Shown here piece by piece: positions 56,433 to 64,000 of a stretch of DNA of 64,000 bases. The notes below the pieces were generated by a model, which was not told the DNA's origin, ran no database searches, and worked only from the letters and a program-made list of their open reading frames with translations. The DNA comes from Brachybacterium epidermidis. GTDB taxonomy: Bacteria; Actinomycetota; Actinomycetes; Actinomycetales; Dermabacteraceae. Location: positions 248,001 through 312,000 of the forward strand of contig NZ_JADEYR010000001.1 in NCBI RefSeq assembly GCF_015209585.1, given 5' to 3'. The translations under genes and the position numbers were made by a program. Positions within the stretch are counted from its first letter, which is position 1. The number at the start of each line of letters is the position of its first letter.

Positions 56433-57301
56433 CGGGTGGGCTCCTCATCGGTGGTATCCGTGGTGCCGGTGGTGCCGGGGCCGGTGATCCGGCGCACCGT
56501 CTCGGCCAGCAGGCGGGAGATGCGCGGGCCCGCCTCCCGGCCGGCCTCGAGCACCTCCTCGTGGCTGAGGGCTTCGGCGCTGATACCGGCGGCCAGGTTG
56601 GTCACCAGGGAGATGCCCAGGACGTCCATCCCGGCCTCGCGTGCGGCGATCGCCTCCAGCGCCGTGGACATCCCCACCAGGGTGGCTCCCATGGTGCGGG
56701 CCATCCGCACCTCGGCCGGGGTCTCGTACGTCGGGCCGCGGAACTGCATGTACACGCCTTCCTCCAGCGAGGGATCGACCTCCCGCGCCACGTCGCGCAG
56801 CGCCGGGGTGTACACGTCGGTGAGGTCCACGAAGTTCGCACCGGCCAGCGGAGTGGTGCCGGTGAAGTTGATCTGGTCCGCGATCAGCACCGGGGTGCCG
56901 GGCGACCAGGACGGGTCGATCCCGCCGCAGCCGTTGGTCAGCACCATGGTGCGGCAGCCCGCGGCGGCCGCAGTGCGCACACCGTGCACCACGGGCCCCA
57001 CACCGGCGCCCTCGTACAGGTGCGTGCGCGCCCCCAGCACCAGGGCATGCGCGCCGCTGCCCTCGATGCGGATGGAGCGCAGGGTGCCCACGTGGCCCGA
57101 CACGGCGGGCGGCCTGAACCCGGGGATCGTGGTGGCGTCGGCCTGCCACACGGTCTCTCCCAGCAGGTCCGCGGCACCGGACCAACCTGAGCCGAGCACC
57201 AGTGCGAGGTCATGGGCCGCGATGCCGCTGCTGCGCGCGATCGCGGCGGCGGCCTCCTTCGCCAGCGAGTACGGATCCGGGGCAGTGGTGGTCTCGTCCA
57301 T
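56429..57301 (-). CDS. punA: Purine-nucleoside phosphorylase
   Basis: The 290-residue trimeric-type PNP splits (deoxy)inosine and guanosine. Motifs are LVLGSGWSG, SGHVG, HLYEG, TNGCGGI, QFRGPTYETPAE and GMSTALEA. The start at 57301 is chosen because TAGGTT precedes it by seven bases with no ribosome-binding site, indicating a leaderless mRNA. It is first in an operon with the phosphohexomutase and divergent from the lpdA homologue. Confidence 0.95.
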   Translation of the reverse strand: MDETTTAPDPYSLAKEAAAAIARSSGIAAHDLALVLGSGWSGAADLLGETVWQADATTIPGFRPPAVSGHVGTLRSIRIEGSGAHALVLGARTHLYEGAGVGPVVHGVRTAAAAGCRTMVLTNGCGGIDPSWSPGTPVLIADQINFTGTTPLAGANFVDLTDVYTPALRDVAREVDPSLEEGVYMQFRGPTYETPAEVRMARTMGATLVGMSTALEAIAAREAGMDVLGISLVTNLAAGISAEALSHEEVLEAGREAGPRISRLLAETVRRITGPGTTGTTDTTDEEPTR

Positions 57302-57308
57302 GGCACAG

Positions 57309-57314
57309 AACCTA
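57309..57314 (-). promoter_or_regulatory. Candidate -10 element, leaderless punA mRNA
   Basis: On the minus strand TAGGTT is followed by seven bases (CTGTGCC) and the ATG at 57301. The 87-nt divergent region also carries CACAAT at 57377-57382 on the plus strand, six bases before the GTG of the lpdA homologue. Confidence 0.45.
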
Positions 57315-57388
57315 GCGCAGACCCCTGGGCCGAGCGCAGTCGGCGTGACCGTGCACGGGCGAGTCACATTCTGAGACACAATGGGGGC

Positions 57389-58861
57389 GTGAGAGATCCC
57401 AGCACCGCGCTTCCCTCCGATCCCGATCGCGTCACCAAGGCCGGTGAGCACCCCCGGGTGGTGATCATCGGGGGCGGCCCGGGCGGCTAGGAGGCGGCCC
57501 TCCCCGCCGCGCGGCACGGGGTGGAGACCGTGCTCATCGAGGAGCGAGGCATCGGCGGCGCCGCCGTGCTCACCGACGTGGTCCCCTCCAAGACGCTGAT
57601 CGCCACCGCCGATGTGCTGGACCTGGTGGCGGATTCGCAGGACCTGGGCATCCGGGACGCAGACTCCGCCGCGACCCCCACCTCGCGCACGCTGAGCGTG
57701 GACCTCGGGGCCGTCAACGAGCGCGTGCGCCGCCTGGCCGACAAGCAGTCCGCCGACATCCGGGAGAGCCTCGTGGAGGCAGGGGTGACGCTGATCGAGG
57801 GCCGTGGCCGCCTGGCAGGCCCGCACCGGGTGGAGGTGCTGGACGGCGAGGGCGAGGTGATCGACGAGGGCGAGGGGGACGTGCTGCTGGTGGCGGTCGG
57901 TGCCACGCCCCGTGAGCTCGCCGACTCCCCGGCCGATGGGCACCGGATCCTGAACTGGACCCAGCTGTACACCCTCACCGAGCTGCCCGAGCACCTGATC
58001 GTGGTGGGCTCCGGCGTCACCGGTGCCGAGTTCGCCAGCGCCTACCGGGCCCTCGGCAGCGAGGTCACCCTGGTCTCCTCCCGCGACCAGGTGCTGCCCG
58101 GCACCGATGCGGATGCCGCCGACGTGCTCGAGGCGGCTTTCGCCCGCCGCGGTGTCACCCTGCGCTCCCGCTCCCGAGCGGCTTCCGCCCGCGTCGTCGG
58201 CGAGGGGGCTGAGCAGCACGTGGTGGTGGAGCTGACCTCCGGAGAGGAGGTGCACGGCAGCCACGTGCTGATGGCGCTGGGAGGGATCCCCAACACCGCG
58301 GGCCTGGGCCTGGAGGAGGCCGGGGTGCGGATGCGCGACAGCGGCCATGTCGTCACCGACCGCGTCTCCCGCACCTCGGTGCGCGGCATCTACGCGGCCG
58401 GGGACTGCACCGGGGTGTACCCGTTGGCGTCGGTGGCGGCCATGCAGGGACGGATCGCCATGTACCACGCCCTGGGCGATGCGGTCTCCCCGCTGATCTC
58501 CGCGCATGTCTCCTCGGCGGTGTTCACCAGCCCGGAGATCGCCGTGGTCGGGGTGAGCGAGAAGGAGATCCTGGACGGGGAGATCAGCGGCGAGGTGCGG
58601 ATGCTGCCCCTGGCCACGAACCCGAGGGCCAAGATGCAGGGCATCTCCGAGGGCTTCGTGAAGCTGATGGTGCGCCCCGGCTCCCACACCGTGATCGGGG
58701 CCGTGGTGGTGGCGCCGCGGGCCAGCGAACTGATCCTGCCCTACGCCATGGCGGTGACCCATCGGCTCACGGCCGAGCAGGTGGCCGACACCTTCACCGT
58801 GTACCCGTCACTGACAGGGTCGATGGCCGAGGCCGCCCGGCAGCTGCGCGGGGCCGACTGA
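57389..58861 (+). pseudogene. lpdA: LpdA-type NAD(P)H-quinone reductase gene with internal amber codon
   Basis: The frame encodes a two-dinucleotide-binding flavoprotein of 490 codons. It is open except for TAG at 57488-57490 (codon 34), in GGGPGG-stop-EAAL where homologues have Tyr (GGGPxGYEAAL). Otherwise it is intact: IGGAAVLTDVVPSKTLIA, the second nucleotide site VVGSGVTGAEFASAY, the FAD segment YAAGDCTGVYPLASVA, and the dimerisation domain to the end. Both redox Cys of lipoamide dehydrogenases are absent, which points to a quinone reductase like mycobacterial LpdA and not a disulfide reductase. A single base change explains the stop. As read the gene would make a 33-residue peptide; a restart at GTG 57521 would lack the FAD loop. 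Error or real null allele are both possible. Confidence 0.85.
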
Positions 58862-58980
58862 TCCGCTGAGCGGCGCGGGGAGATGCGCTGCGCAGCACCG
58901 ATCGACCCGGCGTGCGCGATCGCGCAACGACTCAGCCCCCGGTCGCGCGGCGACTGCGCGCGACGGATGGGACGGGCCTG
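58862..58980. other. Intergenic region with inverted repeats between convergent genes
   Basis: A 14-bp palindrome TGCGCGATCGCGCA lies at 58913-58926, and a second stem (GTCGCGCG with CGCGCGAC) at about 58942-58964. They lie between the convergent lpdA homologue and carboxylase genes and may act as terminators. There is no U tract. Confidence 0.4.
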
Positions 58981-60762
58981 TCAGTCCTCGATCGTGCACA
59001 GAACGGCGCCGGCCGAGACGGTCGCGCCGATCTCCGCGGTCAGGCCCGTCACCACCCCGGAGCGGTGCGCGGTGATGGGCTGCTCCATCTTCATCGCCTC
59101 GAGCACCAGCAGCAGGTCGCCGTCGGCCACGCTGCGGCCCTCCTCGGCGACGATCTTCACGATGGTGCCCTGCATGGGAGCGGTGACCGTGCCGCCACCA
59201 GCCGCCGTAGCCCCGCCCACGCCGCGGTGGGCGCGCTTGCGGCGCTGGCGCACGGCCGCCTGCGGTGCACGCAGGGAGGCCGGCAGGCTGATCTCCACCC
59301 GGCGACCGTCGACCTCGACCACCACGGCCTCGCGGTCCTCCGGCTCCTCGGGCTGGGCCGGCAGCGGAGCCGGCGCGATCTCGCCGTCGAAGTCCGTCTC
59401 GATCCAGCGGGTGTGCACGCTGAAGGGCTCCGAGGGGTCCTGCGGCGCGAAGGCCGGGTGCTCGACCACCTGTCGGTGGAAGGGCAGCACGGTGGGCACG
59501 CCGTCGATGCGGAACTCCGCCAGGGCCCGCCGTGAGCGCTCGAGCGCCTCCGTGCGGGTGGCCCCGGTGACGATCAGCTTGGCCAGCATCGAGTCGAACG
59601 CCCCGGAGACCTCGTCCCCGGCGCGCACGCCGGTGTCGAGCCGCACCCCCGGGCCGGCCGGGGGATCGAAACGCTGGACCCGTCCCGGGGCCGGCATGAA
59701 CCCGCGCCCGGCGTCCTCGCCGTTGATGCGGAACTCGAAGGAGTGGCCGCGCACCTCCGGATCGGTCTCGCTGACCTGCTCGCCCGCTGCGATCCGCAGC
59801 TGCTCGCGCACCAGGTCGATCCCGGTGACCTCCTCGGAGACCGGGTGCTCGACCTGAAGGCGGGTGTTGACCTCCAGGAAGGAGATGGTGCCGTCGACCC
59901 CCACCAGGAACTCGCAGGTGCCGGCACCCACGTACCCGGCCTCCCGGAGGATCGCCTTGGAGGCGCTCACCAGCTGTGCGTTCTGCTGGGCGGAGAGGAA
60001 CGGTGCCGGGGCCTCCTCCACCAGCTTCTGGTGGCGGCGCTGCAGGGAGCAGTCACGGGTGGAGACCACCTGCACGTTGCCGTGCACGTCCGCCAGGCAC
60101 TGGGTCTCCACGTGGCGGGGCGAGTCCAGGTAGCGCTCCACGAAGCACTCGCCGCGGCCGAACGCCGCGGTGGCCTCCCGCACTGCCGAGTCGAACAGCT
60201 CGCGCACCTCGGACTCCTCGCGGGCCACCTTCAGGCCGCGGCCGCCGCCGCCGAAGGCCGCCTTGATCGCGATCGGCAGGCCGTGCTCGCGGGCGAAGGC
60301 CACCACCTCGTCGCTCGAGCCGACGGGATCCTTGGTGCCGGCCACCAACGGCGCACCGGCCTTCTGGGCGATGTGTCGGGCCGAGACCTTGTCGCCCAGC
60401 TTCTCGATCGCCTCGGGCGGGGGACCGATCCAGGTCAGCCCCGCATCGATCACGGCCTGCGCGAAGTCCGCCCGCTCGGAGAGGAAGCCGTAGCCGGGGT
60501 GGACGGCATCGGCACCCGAGCGCCGCGCGATGTCCAGGATCTTGTCGATCACCAGGTAGGAGCTGGCGGCGGTGGTGCCGCCCAGGGCGTAGGCCTCGTC
60601 CGCGATCACGGTGTGCAGGGCATCGCGGTCAGGATCCGCGTACACGGCCACCGAGCGCAGACCCGCGTCACGGCAGGCCCGGGCCACGCGCACCGCGATC
60701 TCGCCGCGGTTGGCGATCAGCACGGTGGACAGCGGGCGGGTCTTGGAGTGGCGGGAGGCCAT
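58981..60762 (-). CDS. Acyl-CoA carboxylase alpha chain (biotin carboxylase plus biotin carrier)
   Basis: The 593-residue protein joins a biotin carboxylase (residues 1-450: [42 protein letters not shown]) to a C-terminal biotinyl domain whose EAMKMEQ lysine carries biotin. This is the AccA3-type subunit that works with a separate carboxyltransferase to make malonyl-CoA or related products. A linker rich in Arg and Gly separates the domains. AAGGAAA precedes the start. maf lies just upstream on the same strand, as beside accA3 in mycobacteria. Confidence 0.95.
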   Translation of the reverse strand: MASRHSKTRPLSTVLIANRGEIAVRVARACRDAGLRSVAVYADPDRDALHTVIADEAYALGGTTAASSYLVIDKILDIARRSGADAVHPGYGFLSERADFAQAVIDAGLTWIGPPPEAIEKLGDKVSARHIAQKAGAPLVAGTKDPVGSSDEVVAFAREHGLPIAIKAAFGGGGRGLKVAREESEVRELFDSAVREATAAFGRGECFVERYLDSPRHVETQCLADVHGNVQVVSTRDCSLQRRHQKLVEEAPAPFLSAQQNAQLVSASKAILREAGYVGAGTCEFLVGVDGTISFLEVNTRLQVEHPVSEEVTGIDLVREQLRIAAGEQVSETDPEVRGHSFEFRINGEDAGRGFMPAPGRVQRFDPPAGPGVRLDTGVRAGDEVSGAFDSMLAKLIVTGATRTEALERSRRALAEFRIDGVPTVLPFHRQVVEHPAFAPQDPSEPFSVHTRWIETDFDGEIAPAPLPAQPEEPEDREAVVVEVDGRRVEISLPASLRAPQAAVRQRRKRAHRGVGGATAAGGGTVTAPMQGTIVKIVAEEGRSVADGDLLLVLEAMKMEQPITAHRSGVVTGLTAEIGATVSAGAVLCTIED

Positions 60763-60798
60763 GGGCAGGGGTTTCCTTCCGAGGGCGGACAGGGGTCG

Positions 60799-60804
60799 AG
60801 TCTA
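60799..60804 (-). promoter_or_regulatory. Candidate -10 element for the carboxylase gene
   Basis: TAGACT on the minus strand lies in the 60-nt gap after maf, giving a leader of about 30 nt with a ribosome-binding site. The same hexamer occurs before the DUF885 and polyprenyl synthase genes. The carboxylase may thus be transcribed both alone and with maf. Confidence 0.45.
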
Positions 60805-60822
60805 GTACCGGGGCCGGTGGGC

Positions 60823-61581
60823 TCAGCGTTCGTCGGCCGCGCCCTGGGCGGAGAGATCCTCCCACAGCTCGTGGATCCCGATGCCGATCTCGCCGAGCAT
60901 CTGGCGCAGCAGCGGCAGGGACAGGCCCACCACGGCGTGCGGATCCCCGTTCACACCGGTGATGAACGGTCCTCCCATGCCATCGATGGTGAAGCCGCCG
61001 GCCACGCCGAGGGGCTCCCCGGTGGCGACGTAGGCGTCGATCTCCTCGTCGGAGAGGTCGGCGAAGGTGACCTCGCAGCTGGCGGAGGCGCCGAAGGTGG
61101 CCCCGGTGCCGCCGTCCTCGGGATCGCGGTCGTCGATCAGCCAGTGCCCCGAGTGCAGCACGGCGGTGCGGCCGCGCTGCGTGCGCCAGCGCTCGCCGGC
61201 GACCTCGGCGGTGCGCGGCTTGCCGAGCACCGTGCCGTCCAGCTCGAGCATCGAGTCACCGCCCAGAACCACGTAGCCGCCGTCGCTGAGCTCGGTCGCT
61301 GCCTGCGCCTTCTCCCGCGCCAGCAGCAGCACCTCCTCGGCGGCTGCCAGGGGGGCGCCGGCCTCCTCGGCGGCCGTGCGTGCACGGTCCAGGATCGCGT
61401 CCTCGTCGAGATCCACCGGCAGTGTGTCGTGCTCGATGCGGGCAGCCGTCAGGGTGGCGCGCCTGCCCGCGGAGGCCGAGGCCAGCAGCAGCAGGGGACC
61501 GCCGCCGGTGTCCGGCAGCGGCTCCGTGGCCGGCTCGGTGATGTGCTGGGTGTGCTCGACGGCCGGTGTGCTGTCGCTCAT
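60823..61581 (-). CDS. Maf-family nucleotide pyrophosphatase
   Basis: The 252-residue protein belongs to the Maf family, which hydrolyses nucleoside triphosphates that are modified or in excess. It keeps LLLASASAGRRATL, an acidic VDLDED segment, REKA and GGDSMLELDG with GKP. The N-terminus has about 28 extra polar residues before the core; the start at 61581 is still preferred because it overlaps the DUF885 stop codon (ATGA). A later start cannot be excluded. Confidence 0.88.
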   Translation of the reverse strand: MSDSTPAVEHTQHITEPATEPLPDTGGGPLLLLASASAGRRATLTAARIEHDTLPVDLDEDAILDRARTAAEEAGAPLAAAEEVLLLAREKAQAATELSDGGYVVLGGDSMLELDGTVLGKPRTAEVAGERWRTQRGRTAVLHSGHWLIDDRDPEDGGTGATFGASASCEVTFADLSDEEIDAYVATGEPLGVAGGFTIDGMGGPFITGVNGDPHAVVGLSLPLLRQMLGEIGIGIHELWEDLSAQGAADER

Positions 61582-63332
61582 GCCAGCGCTCCGTCCAGGA
61601 CGGACAGCGGCACGCTGCCCAGTTCGAGGGCCCGGCGGTGGAAGTCGCGCAGCACCGCCGCGGCCTGCTCGGAACCAGGGCCCTCAGCCCCGGAGGCGAC
61701 CTGGGCGGCGGGGGCCAGGGCGCGCTCGCGCAGGCGCTCCCATTCGCGCTGGCCCACCTTGTAGGAGGGAGCCTGACCGGGCCAGCCCAGGTAGCGGTGC
61801 AGCTCGAAGCGCTGCTCGGCCTCGGCCATGCCCCAGTGCTCGCTCATGAAGTCCCATGCCTTCTCATAGCTCCAGGCGCCCCCGGCCGAGCCCGCCAGGC
61901 CCTCCGGCATCGGCAGCTCGCAGTGCAGGCCGATGTCCAGCACCACGCGCCCGGCCCTCATCCTCTGCGCATCCAGCATCCCCAGGCGGTCGCCGTCGTC
62001 GGAGAGGTAGCCCAGCTGGTCCATCAGCCGCTCGGCGTACAGGGCCCAGCCCTCGCCGTGCCCGGAGACCCAGCACAGCAGGGCGCGCCAGCGGTTCAGG
62101 GACGCGGCCTGCATGGTCTGAGTGCCCACCTGCAGATGATGACCGGGAACCCCCTCGTGGTACACGGTGGTGGTCTCGGCCCAGGTGTGGAACTCGGTGG
62201 TACCGGCTGGGACGTCCCACCACATGCGGCCGGGACGGGTGAGGTCCTCACTGGGACCGGTGTAGTAGATGCCGCCGGAGCCGGTCTGCGCGATCCGGCA
62301 CTCCAGGCGCCGCAGGGGAGCGGGCACGTCGAAGTGGGTGCCGGCGAGATCCTCGATCGCCCTGTCGCTGAGCTGCTGCATCCACGCCCGCAGGGCCTCG
62401 GTGCCGTGCAGGACGCGCTCGGGATCGTTGCGCAGGGCCTCCTTGGCCGCGCTGACCGAGCGGCCGCCGCCGGTTCCGTAGCGCTGGTTGATCCGCTCGG
62501 CCACCTGCTCCTGCTCGGCGACGATCGAGCGCAGCTCCTCGATGCCCCAGGCGTAGGTGTCGTCGATGTCGATCTCGGTGCCCAGGAAGGTGCGGGAATG
62601 CAGGGGGTAGGCCTCCCTGCCCACCGCGTCGCGGTCCGGGGCGGCCGACGCCAGTTCCTCCAGCACCTCCGCGATCTGCACGTATCCCTCAGCGGCGGTG
62701 CGGGCCGCCGCCGCGGCGCGCTCGCGCTGGGTCTCATCACCGACCGCCTGCTGGGCGAAGCGGGTGAAGAAGCCGTCCCGCGCCGCGTAGGAGCGGGCCT
62801 GCTCGGCGCCCAGCAGGAGTTGCCGGCGTGCCGAGACGGTGCCCGCCGAGGCGGCCTCGCGCAAGGACTGCGCCCAGGTGTGCAGCGAATGGGGCATCTG
62901 CTCCATCCGGGAGCTGAGCACCTCCCAGTCCTCTGCGGTCTCGGCGGGCATCAGGTCCAGCACGTCCCGCACCTGCAGCGTGGAGGCGAGGTTGTTGACC
63001 GCAGCGATGTCCAGGTGCTGCTCGGCCCGCTCGATCTGCAGGCCCAGTCGCTCGGTCATCGCGGCGCGGGTCACGGCATCGGTGGCGTCCGCATCGGCGA
63101 CCTGTGCGATGCGCTCCAGCATGGTGCGGGCCGCGTCGGTGCGTGCGGCCTCGGCGGCGGGAGAGTAGTCGGTGACCTCGTGGTCGTGCCCGGGCACACC
63201 GATGCTGGTGGCGGTGAAGGGGTCGGCCTGCACCACCTGCTCGACGTAGTCATCGGCCAGGGCGTCCAGCGGGGACGGGGAACGGGTGGGGCGGGAGGGC
63301 GAGGGCTCCGATGCTGACAGGTGTTCGGCCAT
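61578..63332 (-). CDS. DUF885 metallopeptidase-like protein
   Basis: The 584-residue helical protein belongs to the DUF885 family related to M32-like metallopeptidases. The metal site is readable as YHEGVPGHHLQ, with a later Glu in GHGEGWALYAE. No signal peptide is visible, so it is probably cytoplasmic, perhaps degrading peptides. The ATG follows the leaderless element TAGACT by seven bases. It is coupled to maf by an ATGA overlap. Confidence 0.88.
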   Translation of the reverse strand: MAEHLSASEPSPSRPTRSPSPLDALADDYVEQVVQADPFTATSIGVPGHDHEVTDYSPAAEAARTDAARTMLERIAQVADADATDAVTRAAMTERLGLQIERAEQHLDIAAVNNLASTLQVRDVLDLMPAETAEDWEVLSSRMEQMPHSLHTWAQSLREAASAGTVSARRQLLLGAEQARSYAARDGFFTRFAQQAVGDETQRERAAAAARTAAEGYVQIAEVLEELASAAPDRDAVGREAYPLHSRTFLGTEIDIDDTYAWGIEELRSIVAEQEQVAERINQRYGTGGGRSVSAAKEALRNDPERVLHGTEALRAWMQQLSDRAIEDLAGTHFDVPAPLRRLECRIAQTGSGGIYYTGPSEDLTRPGRMWWDVPAGTTEFHTWAETTTVYHEGVPGHHLQVGTQTMQAASLNRWRALLCWVSGHGEGWALYAERLMDQLGYLSDDGDRLGMLDAQRMRAGRVVLDIGLHCELPMPEGLAGSAGGAWSYEKAWDFMSEHWGMAEAEQRFELHRYLGWPGQAPSYKVGQREWERLRERALAPAAQVASGAEGPGSEQAAAVLRDFHRRALELGSVPLSVLDGALA

Positions 63333-63339
63333 GGTCCGC

Positions 63340-63345
63340 AGTCTA
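63340..63345 (-). promoter_or_regulatory. Candidate -10 element, leaderless DUF885-maf mRNA
   Basis: TAGACT on the minus strand is followed by seven bases (GCGGACC) and the ATG at 63332. There is no ribosome-binding site. It lies in the 30-nt gap after thiD. Confidence 0.5.
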
Positions 63346-63362
63346 GGCGGGGCAGGAGCGCG

Positions 63363-64000
63363 TCAGCGCCCGGCCGCGGCCTCCCACAGTTCCCAGAAAT
63401 GCGAGATCGGCCCGTTCCCGGACCCCACCTGGAGGTGCTGACCGTCCTCGATCGCCCGCGCCAGCCACGGCTTGGCGGCGCTCAGAGCGGGCTCCCAGGC
63501 CCCGTGACGGACCCTCAGCGTCGCCATGGCGGCGGACAGCGAGCATCCGGTGCCGTGGGTGCTGGAGGTGCGGATGCGCGGTGAACTGACCACGTGCCGC
63601 ACGCCGTCGGCATCGACCAGCGCATCGCGCACCTCGCGTTCGCTGAGATGGCCGCCCTTGGCGAGCACCAGCACGTCGGCGCTGGCGGCCAGGCGCTGGG
63701 CCTGGGAGACCAGGTGGTCCCAGGTGGCAGCCGGCTCGTCCATGAGCAGTACGGCGAGTTCATCCACGTTGGGGGTGACCAGATGCACCTGCGGGAGCAG
63801 GTCGCGCATGGCGCGTTCGGCGTCCTCCTCCAGCAGGCGGTCGCCGCTGGTGGCCACCATCACCGGGTCCATCACCACCACCGGCGGGCTGGTGCGCCGA
63901 AGCCAGTCCGCGACCACGCCGATGGTGTCGGCGTCGAAGAGCATCCCGGTCTTGACCGCATCGACGGTGACGTCGTCGCTGACGGCCTCAAGCTGTTCTT
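63363..64000 (-). CDS. thiD: Hydroxymethylpyrimidine (phosphate) kinase, 5' end outside the window
   Basis: About 212 residues of the C-terminal part are present. ThiD phosphorylates hydroxymethylpyrimidine twice for thiamine synthesis. The reading frame is open to the window edge and begins there as EQLEAVSDDVTVDAVKTGM, the conserved ThiD segment near residue 70. Further motifs are DPVMVATSGDRLL, TPNVDELAVL, LAKGGH and the catalytic GTGCSLSAA. The normal length is about 265-280, so roughly 60-70 N-terminal residues are missing. Confidence 0.92.
   Translation of the reverse strand, partial: EQLEAVSDDVTVDAVKTGMLFDADTIGVVADWLRRTSPPVVVMDPVMVATSGDRLLEEDAERAMRDLLPQVHLVTPNVDELAVLLMDEPAATWDHLVSQAQRLAASADVLVLAKGGHLSEREVRDALVDADGVRHVVSSPRIRTSSTHGTGCSLSAAMATLRVRHGAWEPALSAAKPWLARAIEDGQHLQVGSGNGPISHFWELWEAAAGR

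Noticed and set aside
57212-57490. Short frame ending at the TAG in lpdA taken as an independent gene
   Set aside because: Its last 33 codons are the start of lpdA and the upstream part is antisense to punA.

Overview
The window is high-GC actinobacterial DNA. The rRNA spacer style, absence of mycolate genes, gene families and gene order point to Micrococcales, most likely a Brachybacterium-like member of Dermabacteraceae; this is inferred from gene content and not checked by a search. Genes are dense, ATGA/GTGA stop-start overlaps are frequent, and several genes appear to be transcribed as leaderless mRNAs.

Layout. (1) 1-3.9 kb: end of 16S, complete 23S and 5S rRNA, and a strong intrinsic terminator. 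(2) 4.1-5.1 kb: a long-chain polyprenyl diphosphate synthase, probably for the menaquinone side chain. (3) 5.4-31.9 kb: the most unusual part. A 2074-residue membrane-anchored Ig-like/fibronectin-III protein is followed by a translationally coupled operon encoding a MoxR ATPase, a DUF58 protein, a membrane transglutaminase-like protein without its catalytic Cys and His, an RDD/FHA membrane protein, a PP2C phosphatase, a zinc-ribbon/FHA protein (frameshifted as read), a Ser/Thr kinase with a fibronectin-like ectodomain, an FHA/helix-turn-helix protein and an EccC/EssC-type triple-ATPase. Five WXG100 genes follow in three transcription units. Each unit is preceded by the same 18-bp palindromic box at a fixed distance from a -10 element. 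The locus merges the 'PFNA' cluster known from bifidobacteria (kinase, FN3 protein, AAA ATPase, DUF58, transglutaminase, phosphatase) with a type VII-like secretion system that has no EccB, EccD, EccE or mycosin gene here. (4) 32-33.4 kb: yajQ, tRNA-Tyr, tRNA-Thr, tRNA-Met and rpmG. (5) 33.4-39 kb: a HadA/HadB-like MaoC pair, murB, glyA, folD and an exonuclease III. (6) 39-42.5 kb: sdhCDAB read leftwards. (7) 42.7-45.3 kb: mannose-1-phosphate guanylyltransferase and an M20 amidohydrolase. (8) 45.6-57.3 kb: a nucleoside uptake and salvage island with a BMP lipoprotein, ABC ATPase, two permeases, cdd, deoA, a uridine-kinase-like gene, deoC, a phosphohexomutase and punA. (9) 57.4-64 kb: an lpdA homologue interrupted by an amber codon, a biotin carboxylase/BCCP, maf, a DUF885 peptidase and the 3' part of thiD. 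Parts 6-9 match the accA3-maf-lpdA-punA-pmmB-deoA-cdd-sdh neighbourhood of mycobacteria in gene content.

Three genes look damaged as written: the FHA gene near 21,145 (one extra base), cdd near 51,695-51,711 (two missing G) and lpdA at 57,488 (Tyr codon to TAG). They may be real lesions or base-level sequence errors; the two G losses in short G runs favour error for cdd.
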